A stretch of DNA of 43,424 nucleotides, taken from Butyricicoccus_A sp963588905. Lineage in GTDB: Bacteria; Bacillota; Clostridia; Oscillospirales; Butyricicoccaceae. The notes under the pieces are model-generated. The model saw only the letters and a program-made list of their open reading frames with translations, was not told the origin of the DNA and did not search any database. Below are positions 23,270-29,265 of this stretch, piece by piece. Where the stretch lies: positions 1-43,424 of the forward strand of contig CAVAJF010000014.1 in assembly GCA_963588905.1 (NCBI GenBank). The letters run 5' to 3'. The number at the start of each line of letters is the position of its first letter. Position 1 is the first letter of the stretch. A program made the position numbers and the translations under genes.

Positions 23270-23600
23270 GTAGTATCTCAAATACCGTTTCGGCATCCAG
23301 GATACTAACCGCACACATTCCGAACCTCAGCATTTCTTAGCAGCCTAATTGCGTCACATTTTCCGTGACCGTGCTCTATGCATTCCGTCTCCTGTGCAAG
23401 GTATCCCGTTTCAGGACACCCTTTCATGCATTCCTCTTCCCTCTCTCCTGCAAATATTCCGCTATTTTGCAGCTGATCGGGCGTGCTGCAGCTGCATTTT
23501 CTGCAACTCCCGCCCGTTTGGGCATCAAAAAAGAGAGCAACAAAGCGTCACTCTCTTCCTGTAAAACTGGCACTCTGGCAGGCGTAGCACTCTCCTGCGT
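23270..23600. other. Gene-less, hairpin-rich left end of the island
   Basis: No supportable gene. It holds many short palindromes (for example CTGCAAAATA/TATTTGCAG-type arms near 23440-23475 and GCAGCTGC near 23490) and a terminator-like hairpin on the minus strand at about 23525-23555 (GAGAG/CTCTC followed by six T). A long open frame on the minus strand (23560 to 23281) is Cys-rich but has no SD or clear start. Confidence 0.5.
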
Positions 23601-23672
23601 CTCTTTTGACCCAATGGGTGCGTGGTTGCTACGAAATTCACCACCTCGAAGTGCATACCTACTGCTGAAGAA

Positions 23673-23700
23673 TAAAAAGTCGCCTTCCGAAGAAAGCGAC
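23673..23700 (-). terminator. Terminator of small RNA, copy 1
   Basis: 9-bp stem (23679-23687 with 23692-23700) closed by a TTCG-type tetraloop on the minus strand, followed by five T. Confidence 0.88.
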
Positions 23701-23817
23701 CCTCTATAATATTTTAGGGTTATTGGATGGGCGGCGTATCCATCATCACGTCAACTTTCGTTGGTATCGGGAGCCATTTCCGACTTCAACAACCCTCTCA
23801 TATTCTATCTTTTGTTC
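23674..23817 (-). ncRNA. Putative structured small RNA, copy 1
   Basis: About 144 nt between a consensus promoter and a terminator on the minus strand. A 9-bp closing helix pairs 23717-23725 with 23787-23795 (one G-U); inside are a TCGG/CCGA hairpin, a CAAC-GAAA-GTTG hairpin with a GNRA loop, and a GATGG/CCATC hairpin. Only tiny frames (16 codons or fewer) lie in it. Not matched to a family I know. Confidence 0.55.
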
Positions 23818-23823
23818 ATGTAT

Positions 23824-23852
23824 ATTATACCGCGTAGATTGTGTAAAGTCAA
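23824..23852 (-). promoter_or_regulatory. Promoter of small RNA, copy 1
   Basis: TTGACT (23847-23852), 17-bp spacer, TATAAT (23824-23829) on the minus strand. The -35 box contains the toxin stop codon. Confidence 0.85.
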
Positions 23853-24211
23853 TCTTGTTGTTGTACTTTTTTCAAACGTCCACTATGTATACGATTATGT
23901 AGCTTTCCATCTGAGATATTATACAGCGATGCCACATACAAGTAATTGTTTTTTATATCCAATTTGATAGCAACCAAGATATTATCATCAAACACTTTTA
24001 CAAGCTCCATACTATCCGGTTCTTTAGGATTCTTCCCTATATAGTCTGGATTCAGTAATATTTCCGGCAATTTATCCATGTATCCCACAAAATCAGGGTG
24101 CCTGCGCTGTATATGATTTATCAGCCGTGAAGATCTATAGATTGTCCCTGTTGGCAAAGATATATCCAATTGTTTATTGAAGGATTCTTGATACTCTCCA
24201 ACAGGTATAAG
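23849..24211 (-). pseudogene. 5'-truncated copy of the PBECR3-like toxin gene
   Basis: Identical to the toxin at 24460-24834 except that the duplication junction removes the start codon, the next codons and the SD. The frame stays open upstream into the RNA unit but no ATG with an SD is seen; an internal TTG at 24169 could only make a shortened product. Best read as an inactive by-product of the duplication, though translation from a weak start cannot be excluded. Confidence 0.8.
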
Positions 24212-24283
24212 CTCTTTTGACCCAATGGGTGCGTGGTTGCTACGAAATTCACCACCTCGAAGTGCATACCTACTGCTGAAGAA

Positions 24284-24311
24284 TAAAAAGTCGCCTTCCG
24301 AAGAAAGCGAC
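24284..24311 (-). terminator. Terminator of small RNA, copy 2
   Basis: Same hairpin and T run as in copy 1, shifted by 611 bases. Confidence 0.88.
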
Positions 24312-24428
24312 CCTCTATAATATTTTAGGGTTATTGGATGGGCGGCGTATCCATCATCACGTCAACTTTCGTTGGTATCGGGAGCCATTTCCGACTTCAA
24401 CAACCCTCTCATATTCTATCTTTTGTTC
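24285..24428 (-). ncRNA. Putative structured small RNA, copy 2
   Basis: Second identical copy, directly downstream of the intact toxin gene. Closing helix 24328-24336 with 24398-24406. It could be expressed from its own promoter and also as the 3' end of the antitoxin-toxin transcript. Confidence 0.55.
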
Positions 24429-24434
24429 ATGTAT

Positions 24435-24463
24435 ATTATACCGCGTAGATTGTGTAAAGTCAA
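24435..24463 (-). promoter_or_regulatory. Promoter of small RNA, copy 2
   Basis: TTGACT (24458-24463), 17-bp spacer, TATAAT (24435-24440) on the minus strand. Confidence 0.85.
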
Positions 24464-24834
24464 TCTTGTTGTTGTACTTTTTTCAAACGTCCACTATGTA
24501 TACGATTATGTAGCTTTCCATCTGAGATATTATACAGCGATGCCACATACAAGTAATTGTTTTTTATATCCAATTTGATAGCAACCAAGATATTATCATC
24601 AAACACTTTTACAAGCTCCATACTATCCGGTTCTTTAGGATTCTTCCCTATATAGTCTGGATTCAGTAATATTTCCGGCAATTTATCCATGTATCCCACA
24701 AAATCAGGGTGCCTGCGCTGTATATGATTTATCAGCCGTGAAGATCTATAGATTGTCCCTGTTGGCAAAGATATATCCAATTGTTTATTGAAGGATTCTT
24801 GATACTCTCCAACAGGTATAAGCTCTTCATTCAT
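24460..24834 (-). CDS. PBECR3-like nuclease (toxin-like), partner of RHH protein
   Basis: 124 residues. Stretches such as IPVGEY, IYRSSRLINHI, ILLNPDYIGKNPKEPDSMELVK, ILVAIKLD, YLYVASLYNISDGK and NRIHSGRLKK match the PBECR3 group (phage Barnase-EndoU-ColicinE5/D-RelE-like nuclease superfamily), whose members are predicted RNases in phage and mobile elements. The ATG at 24834 uses AAGGGAAA lying in the last codons of the RHH gene, so translation is coupled. Probable toxin of a toxin-antitoxin-like pair; activity is not shown. Confidence 0.78.
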   Translation of the reverse strand: MNEELIPVGEYQESFNKQLDISLPTGTIYRSSRLINHIQRRHPDFVGYMDKLPEILLNPDYIGKNPKEPDSMELVKVFDDNILVAIKLDIKNNYLYVASLYNISDGKLHNRIHSGRLKKVQQQD

Positions 24835-24837
24835 ATT

Positions 24838-25056
24838 CTATTTCCCTTCTCCGGCAGGCGCATCGTCCCGCTGTATGGTTTCATCTATCGCACGTTGAAT
24901 AAACCCGTTGAGACTTTCTCCCCGCTGTTCTGCATGAGCCTTGACTTCTTCTTTTCTTCCTTTCGGAAGTGTAAGATTTACTCGGTCATAAGCCTTTGCA
25001 ATATATTTATTTGTGGCTCTCTGCTGAGCCTTACTTACTTTTGGCGTTTCGCCCAT
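24838..25056 (-). CDS. Ribbon-helix-helix (Arc-type) antitoxin-like protein
   Basis: 72 residues; residues ~23-63 (YDRVNLTLPKGRKEEVKAHAEQRGESLNGFIQRAIDETI) form a ribbon-helix-helix, with a basic N-terminal arm and an acidic tail. ATG at 25056 after GGGAGG. It stands 3 bases before the PBECR3-like gene, the usual antitoxin-first order. Likely binds its own promoter, where two TTTGCG words lie beside the -35 box, and neutralises the partner. Confidence 0.82.
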   Translation of the reverse strand: MGETPKVSKAQQRATNKYIAKAYDRVNLTLPKGRKEEVKAHAEQRGESLNGFIQRAIDETIQRDDAPAGEGK

Positions 25057-25083
25057 GTAGATATACCTCCCTATTATCTGAAT

Positions 25084-25112
25084 ATTATATACCAATTTTT
25101 ATACTTACGCAA
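25084..25112 (-). promoter_or_regulatory. Promoter of the RHH-PBECR3 pair
   Basis: TTGCGT (25107-25112), 17-bp spacer, TATAAT (25084-25089) on the minus strand; TTTGCG repeats at about 25107-25112 and 25122-25128 are candidate operators. Confidence 0.75.
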
Positions 25113-25159
25113 ATATAATTTTCGCAAAAATATATTTATACAAAAATGAGCAGCTGTGA

Positions 25160-25453
25160 GAACAGGGAAGCGAATACCGGCACGCCCTGACGGCATCAGA
25201 TGAAGTGATTAAACGGCTGCGAGAAGAAATAGACCTGCTCAAAAATGAGCGGGTTGCACCGGAACCAGAAACCGAACCAGAAAAGCCAGCTTTTTCCACA
25301 GCTCCCGCCAGCGAGTCGGAAAACCAAGACAGCGAAATCTTACGCCTGTTTGAATCCGGTATGAGCCTGTCGCAGATCGGCGCACGGTTCGGAATCTCCA
25401 AATCATCCGCACACGCTGCCAAAGAGCGAGCAAAGAAAGCACAGACCGCCTAA
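25160..25453 (+). pseudogene. 3' fragment of a gene ending in a Hin-like HTH
   Basis: An open frame without a start (a stop lies at 25157) gives about 97 residues: a helical stretch (SDEVIKRLREEIDLLKNE), a Pro/Glu-rich linker (EPETEPEKP) and a helix-turn-helix (ILRLFESGMSLSQIGARFGISKSSAHAAKERAKK). It looks like the C-terminus of a larger mobile-element protein whose 5' part was lost next to the TA promoter. A GTG at 25205 could yield an 82-residue product, but no SD is seen. Terminator follows. Confidence 0.6.
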
Positions 25454-25460
25454 TACAATC

Positions 25461-25510
25461 AAAAGCACCCCTTGTTCCAGCCGTAAACCGGAATGAGAGG
25501 TGCTTTTCTG
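25461..25510 (+). terminator. Terminator after the 25160-25453 fragment
   Basis: AAAAGCACC (25461-25469) pairs with GGTGCTTTT (25499-25507), with an inner GTTCC/GGAAT helix. Confidence 0.75.
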
Positions 25511-25735
25511 TTGTCCGTCTATGTTGAACGGCTCACGCATGGCTTATTCGCCGCCGTAGACGCCCGCTGTGGCGTTTTGACATGTCTCTTTCATTGTCCC
25601 CTCCTTCGGCTTCTGACAGCTTCTTGTATGTTACGTCAGAGCTTTCCTTGCCTGCTACATCTTGCGCCGCGTCTCTTGCTCTCGCCAGTTTTCCCCATCG
25701 AAAAGCATTGGTATCCGCTTCTGTCTTGTCCATGC

Positions 25736-25976
25736 TTCGAGTATACAAAGCGCATCAGGCAGAACAACGCTTGAAACTGGGCAGTGCATGGAATCCGGCA
25801 TGGACAGAGCACCCGCGACTGTTTACCCAGCTTGACGGCACGCCCATCAATCCCGACAGCGTAACCAAATGTTTCATGCATTCATTGCGCGGTCTGATTT
25901 ACCGCCGATTCATATTCACAACTTGCGGCACCCGTATGTCAAGCACACGACAAAAAATATATCTGGGCAAAAGTAG
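25736..25976 (+). pseudogene. Tyrosine recombinase (integrase) remnant with frameshift
   Basis: The first frame reads LFTQLDGTPINPDSVTK and HSLRGL, then the reading shifts into LPPIHIHNLRHPYVKHTTKN before a stop at 25974. Together these are the familiar GTPINPDSV...GLPPIHIHxLRH segment of phage-type integrases, including the HxLRH box. The N-terminal arm and core domains and the catalytic Tyr region are missing. It is the decayed integrase expected for an island at a tRNA gene. Confidence 0.75.
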
Positions 25977-26091
25977 GAACCCCAAGCTACCAAAAATAAT
26001 CTGATAGTCTGGGGTTTCTGTTTTGGTCTATTACACTCGCACGGAGCACTATACCAGTCACTGTATGGTCAGTTTTTGCAATCGCTTTAAA

Positions 26092-26712
26092 CTATTCGAG
26101 GCTTATACGGTAGGAAGATTTTGGAACTTCTCTATCTTTCAAAGAGGAATATCTCAGAATACTCCAAGTGCTTTTCAGCAATACGGTGTTCATCTGAATA
26201 AGTCCAACAACGGGTTCTGCATCTTTACAGACAATATTCTCTAAAATGGACGAAGGAATCATGATTTCCGGTACCAGTCTTTTCATTGCGTGGTGCCACA
26301 AATAATACCGAGTTCCCAGGAATTCGCATGCAGCCATATGCAGCATGTGTGGATAATATCCTAAATTTCTTCTGCCCCTATATTCAGACAATTCTTTGGC
26401 TGTAGCAGCTATCCAGATGGCGGCTAGTTCCTCTTCGTTGCGAGCTTCCATCAACATTTCAGCAGTTTGAATTGTACCCTTATTGGTGGGTTTTGTGAAA
26501 TACAGAAACTGTGTAGGATTCTTTTCAATCAATTGTTTTCTTTCATGAGCTTCTGTAACTTCAAGCCAATCGTACCCGTAGATGTAACCATCTTGCTTGT
26601 ATTCTACAAATACCGTTTCAGCGGATACAGGCTCTGTAAGCACTTTGGGAAAATGATAACCGTACATCCTCCAAAGCTCATAGACGTTTTCCCACTTCAT
26701 CTGTTCAAACAT
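26092..26712 (-). CDS. Hypothetical protein paired with XRE regulator in the island
   Basis: 206 residues, not recognised. Mostly helical with many aromatic residues (ENVYELWRMYGYHFPKVL, GYIYGYDWLEVTEAHERKQLIEKNP, YRGRRNLGYYPHMLHMAACEFLGTRYYLWHHAM). No signal or membrane helix. ATG at 26712 follows GGAGG. It begins 58 bases after the XRE gene and is probably co-transcribed from the promoter at 27594-27622. The pairing with a regulator inside an integrated element is compatible with a toxin-antitoxin, immunity or phage-defence role, but nothing in the sequence proves one. Confidence 0.68.
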   Translation of the reverse strand: MFEQMKWENVYELWRMYGYHFPKVLTEPVSAETVFVEYKQDGYIYGYDWLEVTEAHERKQLIEKNPTQFLYFTKPTNKGTIQTAEMLMEARNEEELAAIWIAATAKELSEYRGRRNLGYYPHMLHMAACEFLGTRYYLWHHAMKRLVPEIMIPSSILENIVCKDAEPVVGLIQMNTVLLKSTWSILRYSSLKDREVPKSSYRISLE

Positions 26713-26770
26713 TAGTTTCCTCCATGTTCATTTTGTATTTCACTGGCTTCAAATACTACTGGCCGCAAGA

Positions 26771-27550
26771 TCAATCCATATAAAACTGCTGGTCATTCCA
26801 ATGCTCAAAATGAAACGGATGATTTTCAGCCAGATACTCATTCGAATATAGGTAAGTGATGATATCCATATCATCAAACATGTCAAAGACCCAATCCTCT
26901 GAATGATCGAGATGCTCGTTATCAATGAGATTATCCGCACCTACACCGATTTCGATAAGCGTCTGTGCTTCTTCATTGCATAAATAAATAATCAGCTCCT
27001 CCAAAATACTATGAGCAGCTATCGGCATCCCATGCTTTGCCCTCCATCTTAATTGGAGAAGAACGCATTTCATATTATAGAGGAAGTCGTAGTTATACCG
27101 CATCAAAAACTGCGGAGGGAGTTCCTCAGAAATGAACGATGTACTCAGTTGACCAATATGTGAACCGGAAGGCATAGATGCAAGATCTGATTGATCCTGA
27201 TTAATATAATCGAGCAGGATATCGCTGCCTATTGCAAAAGCCATAGCGGCGCCGGAACCGTAGTTATCCGCAAGAAACTGAGACCAAGCTTCATGATCCC
27301 GGCATTCTTCAACCAGAGATTTCTTCTCAGCATCACTTTTCCCATCAGGGAAATCACGCCAGTTTAGTGCTTTACAAATCCCCCTGCATTTGTCCCGGCG
27401 AATGGATTCACCCGCTTCGTAGCGACTCCAAGTTTTTGTACCTACCCCAGCTCTCAAGGCAGCTTCTTCGATCGTTAAATTCAGTTCGTTGCGCCTATTC
27501 TTAATCTTTCTTGCAAGTTCTTGATTGCCTTGAATACTTCTTTGAGCCAT
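26771..27550 (-). CDS. XRE-family regulator with long C-terminal domain
   Basis: 259 residues. N-terminal Cro/C1 helix-turn-helix (LARKIKNRRNELNLTIEEAALRAGVGTKTWSRYEAGESIRRDK, residues 11-54) fused to about 180 residues of helical, acidic sequence (DNYGSGAAMAFAIG, LRWRAKHGMPIAAHSILEELIIYLCNEEAQ, SEDWVFDMFDDMD) that I do not recognise. ATG at 27550 after AGGAGG. A 6-6-6 inverted repeat lies between the -35 and -10 of its promoter, which points to self-repression. The large domain may sense a signal or bind the product of the next gene. Confidence 0.8.
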   Translation of the reverse strand: MAQRSIQGNQELARKIKNRRNELNLTIEEAALRAGVGTKTWSRYEAGESIRRDKCRGICKALNWRDFPDGKSDAEKKSLVEECRDHEAWSQFLADNYGSGAAMAFAIGSDILLDYINQDQSDLASMPSGSHIGQLSTSFISEELPPQFLMRYNYDFLYNMKCVLLQLRWRAKHGMPIAAHSILEELIIYLCNEEAQTLIEIGVGADNLIDNEHLDHSEDWVFDMFDDMDIITYLYSNEYLAENHPFHFEHWNDQQFYMD

Positions 27551-27593
27551 TTTTGCTCCACCTCCTGTTTTTCTGACGCGTCATTGCCATATC

Positions 27594-27622
27594 AGTATGT
27601 CACAATGTACATGCATTGTCAA
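27594..27622 (-). promoter_or_regulatory. Promoter with operator-like repeat, XRE operon of the island
   Basis: TTGACA (27617-27622), 17-bp spacer, CATACT (27594-27599) on the minus strand. ACAATG (27602-27607) and CATTGT (27614-27619) form an inverted repeat filling the spacer. Confidence 0.82.
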
Positions 27623-27701
27623 TATTAAAAATGGCTGATAGGAAGTGCGTGCTCTCTCTTTTTGCCCTTCCGAGACCGTACAAGGGACAGTTTTTGAGGG
27701 C

Positions 27702-27734
27702 AATAAGGGACAAATAAGGGACAAATAAGGGACA
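27702..27734. repeat. Three tandem 11-bp repeats (AATAAGGGACA) near the right att site
   Basis: Perfect copies at 27702, 27713 and 27724, with a fourth partial AAGGGACA at about 27682. They end 34 bases before the 53-bp direct repeat, the place where integrase arm-binding repeats are usually found. Confidence 0.9.
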
Positions 27735-27767
27735 ACGTTGATAGTTTCTAAAATATAGTTTCTCTAA

Positions 27768-27820
27768 AAATACAAAAAACCGCCCATTTCTTACGAAACA
27801 GACGGTTTATCATGGAGCTA
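27768..27820. repeat. Right att-like direct repeat of the tRNA-Thr island
   Basis: 53-bp copy identical to 23217-23269, here joined to the intact tRNA-Thr gene. The span between the two copies is 4,551 bases. Confidence 0.88.
27773..27809 (-). terminator. Terminator of tRNA-Thr
   Basis: AAACCGTC-type arm pairs with GGGCGGTTT, ending in six T on the minus strand. Lies inside the duplicated att repeat. Confidence 0.85.
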
Positions 27821-27887
27821 ATGGTCGGATTTGAACCGACGACCTGCTCATTACGAGTGAGCTGCTCTACCCCTGAGCCACATTAGC
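27813..27887 (-). tRNA. tRNA-Thr(CGT)
   Basis: Full cloverleaf of 75 bases with encoded CCA: acceptor arms GCTAATG/CATTAGC, D arm GCTC, anticodon stem GCTCA/TGAGC with loop CTCGTAA (anticodon CGT, codon ACG), T arm GTCGG-TTCAAAT-CCGAC. Its 3' end is the integration site of the island. Confidence 0.95.
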
Positions 27888-27898
27888 ATCTGTATTGT

Positions 27899-27928
27899 AT
27901 TTTATCACAGCATATATCGGCGCGTCAA
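27899..27928 (-). promoter_or_regulatory. Promoter of tRNA-Thr
   Basis: TTGACG (27923-27928), 18-bp spacer, TAAAAT (27899-27904) on the minus strand. Confidence 0.65.
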
Positions 27929-27971
27929 GACAAAATCTCAAAATATTTTTTGTTTTTTTTCGCATCACCTC

Positions 27972-27999
27972 TTGACAAACGCCTAAAAAGCGTTATACT
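27972..27999 (+). promoter_or_regulatory. Promoter of rpsF-ssb-rpsR
   Basis: TTGACA (27972-27977), 16-bp spacer, TATACT (27994-27999). The leader contains small hairpins (CACAC-GTGTG, GGCC-GGCC at ~28016-28042) just before the SD. Confidence 0.85.
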
Positions 28000-28059
28000 G
28001 GTAAAGTATCCTTGCTCACACACAAGGTGTGGGCCAAAGGCCAGAAGGAGGTGCTTAAA

Positions 28060-28353
28060 TTGGCAAAGGTAAATGGTAAGTACGAAACAATTTTCATTGT
28101 CAACCCGAATCTTGGTGAGGAAGCAATCACCGCTATCGTGGAAAAGTTCAAGTCTCTGATCGCTGACAACGGTACTGTAGTATCTGTTGACGACTGGGGC
28201 AAGCGTAGAATGGCATATGAGATCAACGACCTGCGTGAAGGCTACTACACCCTGATCGAGTTCGAGTCTCTGCCGTCTTTCCCGGCTGAGCTGGATCGTG
28301 TTTACAAGATCACCGATGGCGTTATGCGTTCCATCATCGTTTGCAAAGACTAA
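28060..28353 (+). CDS. rpsF: 30S ribosomal protein S6
   Basis: 97 residues: KYETIFIVNPNLGEEAITAIVEKF, the DDWGKRRMAYEIND block and EGYYTLIEFES. S6 pairs with S18 in the 30S platform. The start codon is TTG at 28060, set by AAGGAGGTG 8 bases before; an in-frame ATG-less extension to 28012 has no SD. First gene of rpsF-ssb-rpsR. Confidence 0.97.
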   Translation: MAKVNGKYETIFIVNPNLGEEAITAIVEKFKSLIADNGTVVSVDDWGKRRMAYEINDLREGYYTLIEFESLPSFPAELDRVYKITDGVMRSIIVCKD

Positions 28354-28369
28354 GGATTGGTGACAGAAT

Positions 28370-28873
28370 ATGCTGAATAAAGCAATTCTTATGGGTCGCC
28401 TTACCCGCGATCCAGAGCTTCGCTACACACAGAGCAATATTCCGGTCGTTACGTTCTCTATCGCTGTTGACCGCAATTACAGCGGCAATAATGGAGATCG
28501 TCAGACGGATTTCATTGACATCGTTGCTTGGAGACGTACCGCAGAATTTGTTTCGCAGTGGTTCACCAAGGGCCAGATGATCGTGGTAGTGGGCAGCATC
28601 CAGTCCAGACGCTGGCAAGACAAGAACGGCAACAATCGCACATCTATTGAAGTTGTCGCAGACGAGGTACAGTTTGGCGAGTCCAAGCGTTCTCGTGAGA
28701 GCGGCGGAAGCTATCCGAACAACAATGGTGGCTACCCGCAGAATGGCGGATATCAGAATCCGAATCCGTATGCTGCTCCGCAGCAGTCCGCTCCTGCACC
28801 AAGCTTTGATATGCCGGCAGGCAATTCGGATTTTGCTGAAATTTCCGATGATGACGGCGAAGTTCCGTTTTGA
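28370..28873 (+). CDS. ssb: Single-stranded DNA-binding protein
   Basis: 167 residues: OB fold (MLNKAILMGRLTRDPELRYT, VTFSIAVDRNY, TDFIDIVAWRRTAEFVSQWFTKGQ), a Gly/Asn/Pro/Gln-rich flexible linker, and the acidic tip DDDGEVPF that binds partner proteins such as RecO and PriA. In the standard place between rpsF and rpsR. Confidence 0.97.
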   Translation: MLNKAILMGRLTRDPELRYTQSNIPVVTFSIAVDRNYSGNNGDRQTDFIDIVAWRRTAEFVSQWFTKGQMIVVVGSIQSRRWQDKNGNNRTSIEVVADEVQFGESKRSRESGGSYPNNNGGYPQNGGYQNPNPYAAPQQSAPAPSFDMPAGNSDFAEISDDDGEVPF

Positions 28874-28897
28874 TTATCGAACAAGGAGGTTATGACA

Positions 28898-29149
28898 ATG
28901 GCTGAAGAAAAAAGAGAATATCGCCCCAATCGCGGCGGCCGTCGCCGCAGAAAGGTTTGTTCTTTCTGTGTAGATAAGGTTGAGGCTATTGATTATAAGG
29001 ACGTAGCAAAGCTGAAGAGATACATGTCCGAGCGTGGCAAGATCCTGCCGCGTCGTATGACTGGTACCTGTGCCCTGCATCAGCGTCAGCTGACCGAGGC
29101 TATCAAGCGTGCTCGTCACATCGCTCTGCTGCCGTATACTGCAGAGTAA
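28898..29149 (+). CDS. rpsR: 30S ribosomal protein S18
   Basis: 83 residues with a basic start (RPNRGGRRRRKVCSFC), VEAIDYKDVAKLKRYMSERGKILPRRMTGTCALHQRQL and a basic C-terminal helix. Three Cys (CSFC, TGTC) suggest a zinc-type variant. ATG at 28898 is taken because AAGGAGG is 8 bases away; the ATG at 28892 is too close. Confidence 0.97.
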   Translation: MAEEKREYRPNRGGRRRRKVCSFCVDKVEAIDYKDVAKLKRYMSERGKILPRRMTGTCALHQRQLTEAIKRARHIALLPYTAE

Positions 29150-29180
29150 TTTCAATCCCCGATTATAACAGGATACCATC

Positions 29181-29212
29181 AAAGAACACATCACACGATG
29201 TGTTCTTTTTTG
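29181..29212 (+). terminator. Terminator of rpsF-ssb-rpsR
   Basis: 12-bp perfect stem (AAAGAACACATC, 29181-29192, with 29197-29208), loop ACAC, T run. Confidence 0.92.
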
Positions 29213-29215
29213 TTG

Positions 29216-29250
29216 TAAAAAAGCAGCTCTTCCGTTTGGAAGAGCTGCTT
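29216..29250 (-). terminator. Terminator of the SH3/SLH protein gene
   Basis: 13-bp perfect stem (29221-29233 with 29238-29250), loop of 4, T run on the minus strand. Confidence 0.92.
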
Positions 29251-29265
29251 CTCTATTTCGATGGA

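Larger units (their letters stand above)
23601..24822. repeat. Tandem duplication of a 611-bp unit
   Basis: Copy 1 is 23601-24211 and copy 2 is 24212-24822; by eye they are identical. CTCTT stands at 23601, 24212 and 24823, so the duplication joined at a 5-bp microhomology. Each copy carries the toxin coding region minus its first codons, a promoter, a structured RNA and a terminator. Confidence 0.93.

Noticed and set aside
23224..23800. Possible CRISPR-like repeats because of duplicated blocks
   Set aside because: Only two long copies, 611 bp unit, no short repeat-spacer pattern and no cas genes.
23761..23967. Plus-strand 68-codon frame, repeated at 24372-24578, resembling a small membrane peptide
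   Set aside because: TTG start without SD, runs antisense across the toxin end and small RNA; explained by the duplicated unit on the other strand.
25533..25748. 71-codon minus-strand frame between the fragment gene and the integrase remnant
   Set aside because: No SD, unlike its neighbours; could be a remnant of mobile-element coding DNA but not enough to call a gene.
25979..26020. Hairpin AACCCC/GGGGTT after the integrase remnant
   Set aside because: Stem interrupted by bulges and poor T run; not convincing as a terminator.
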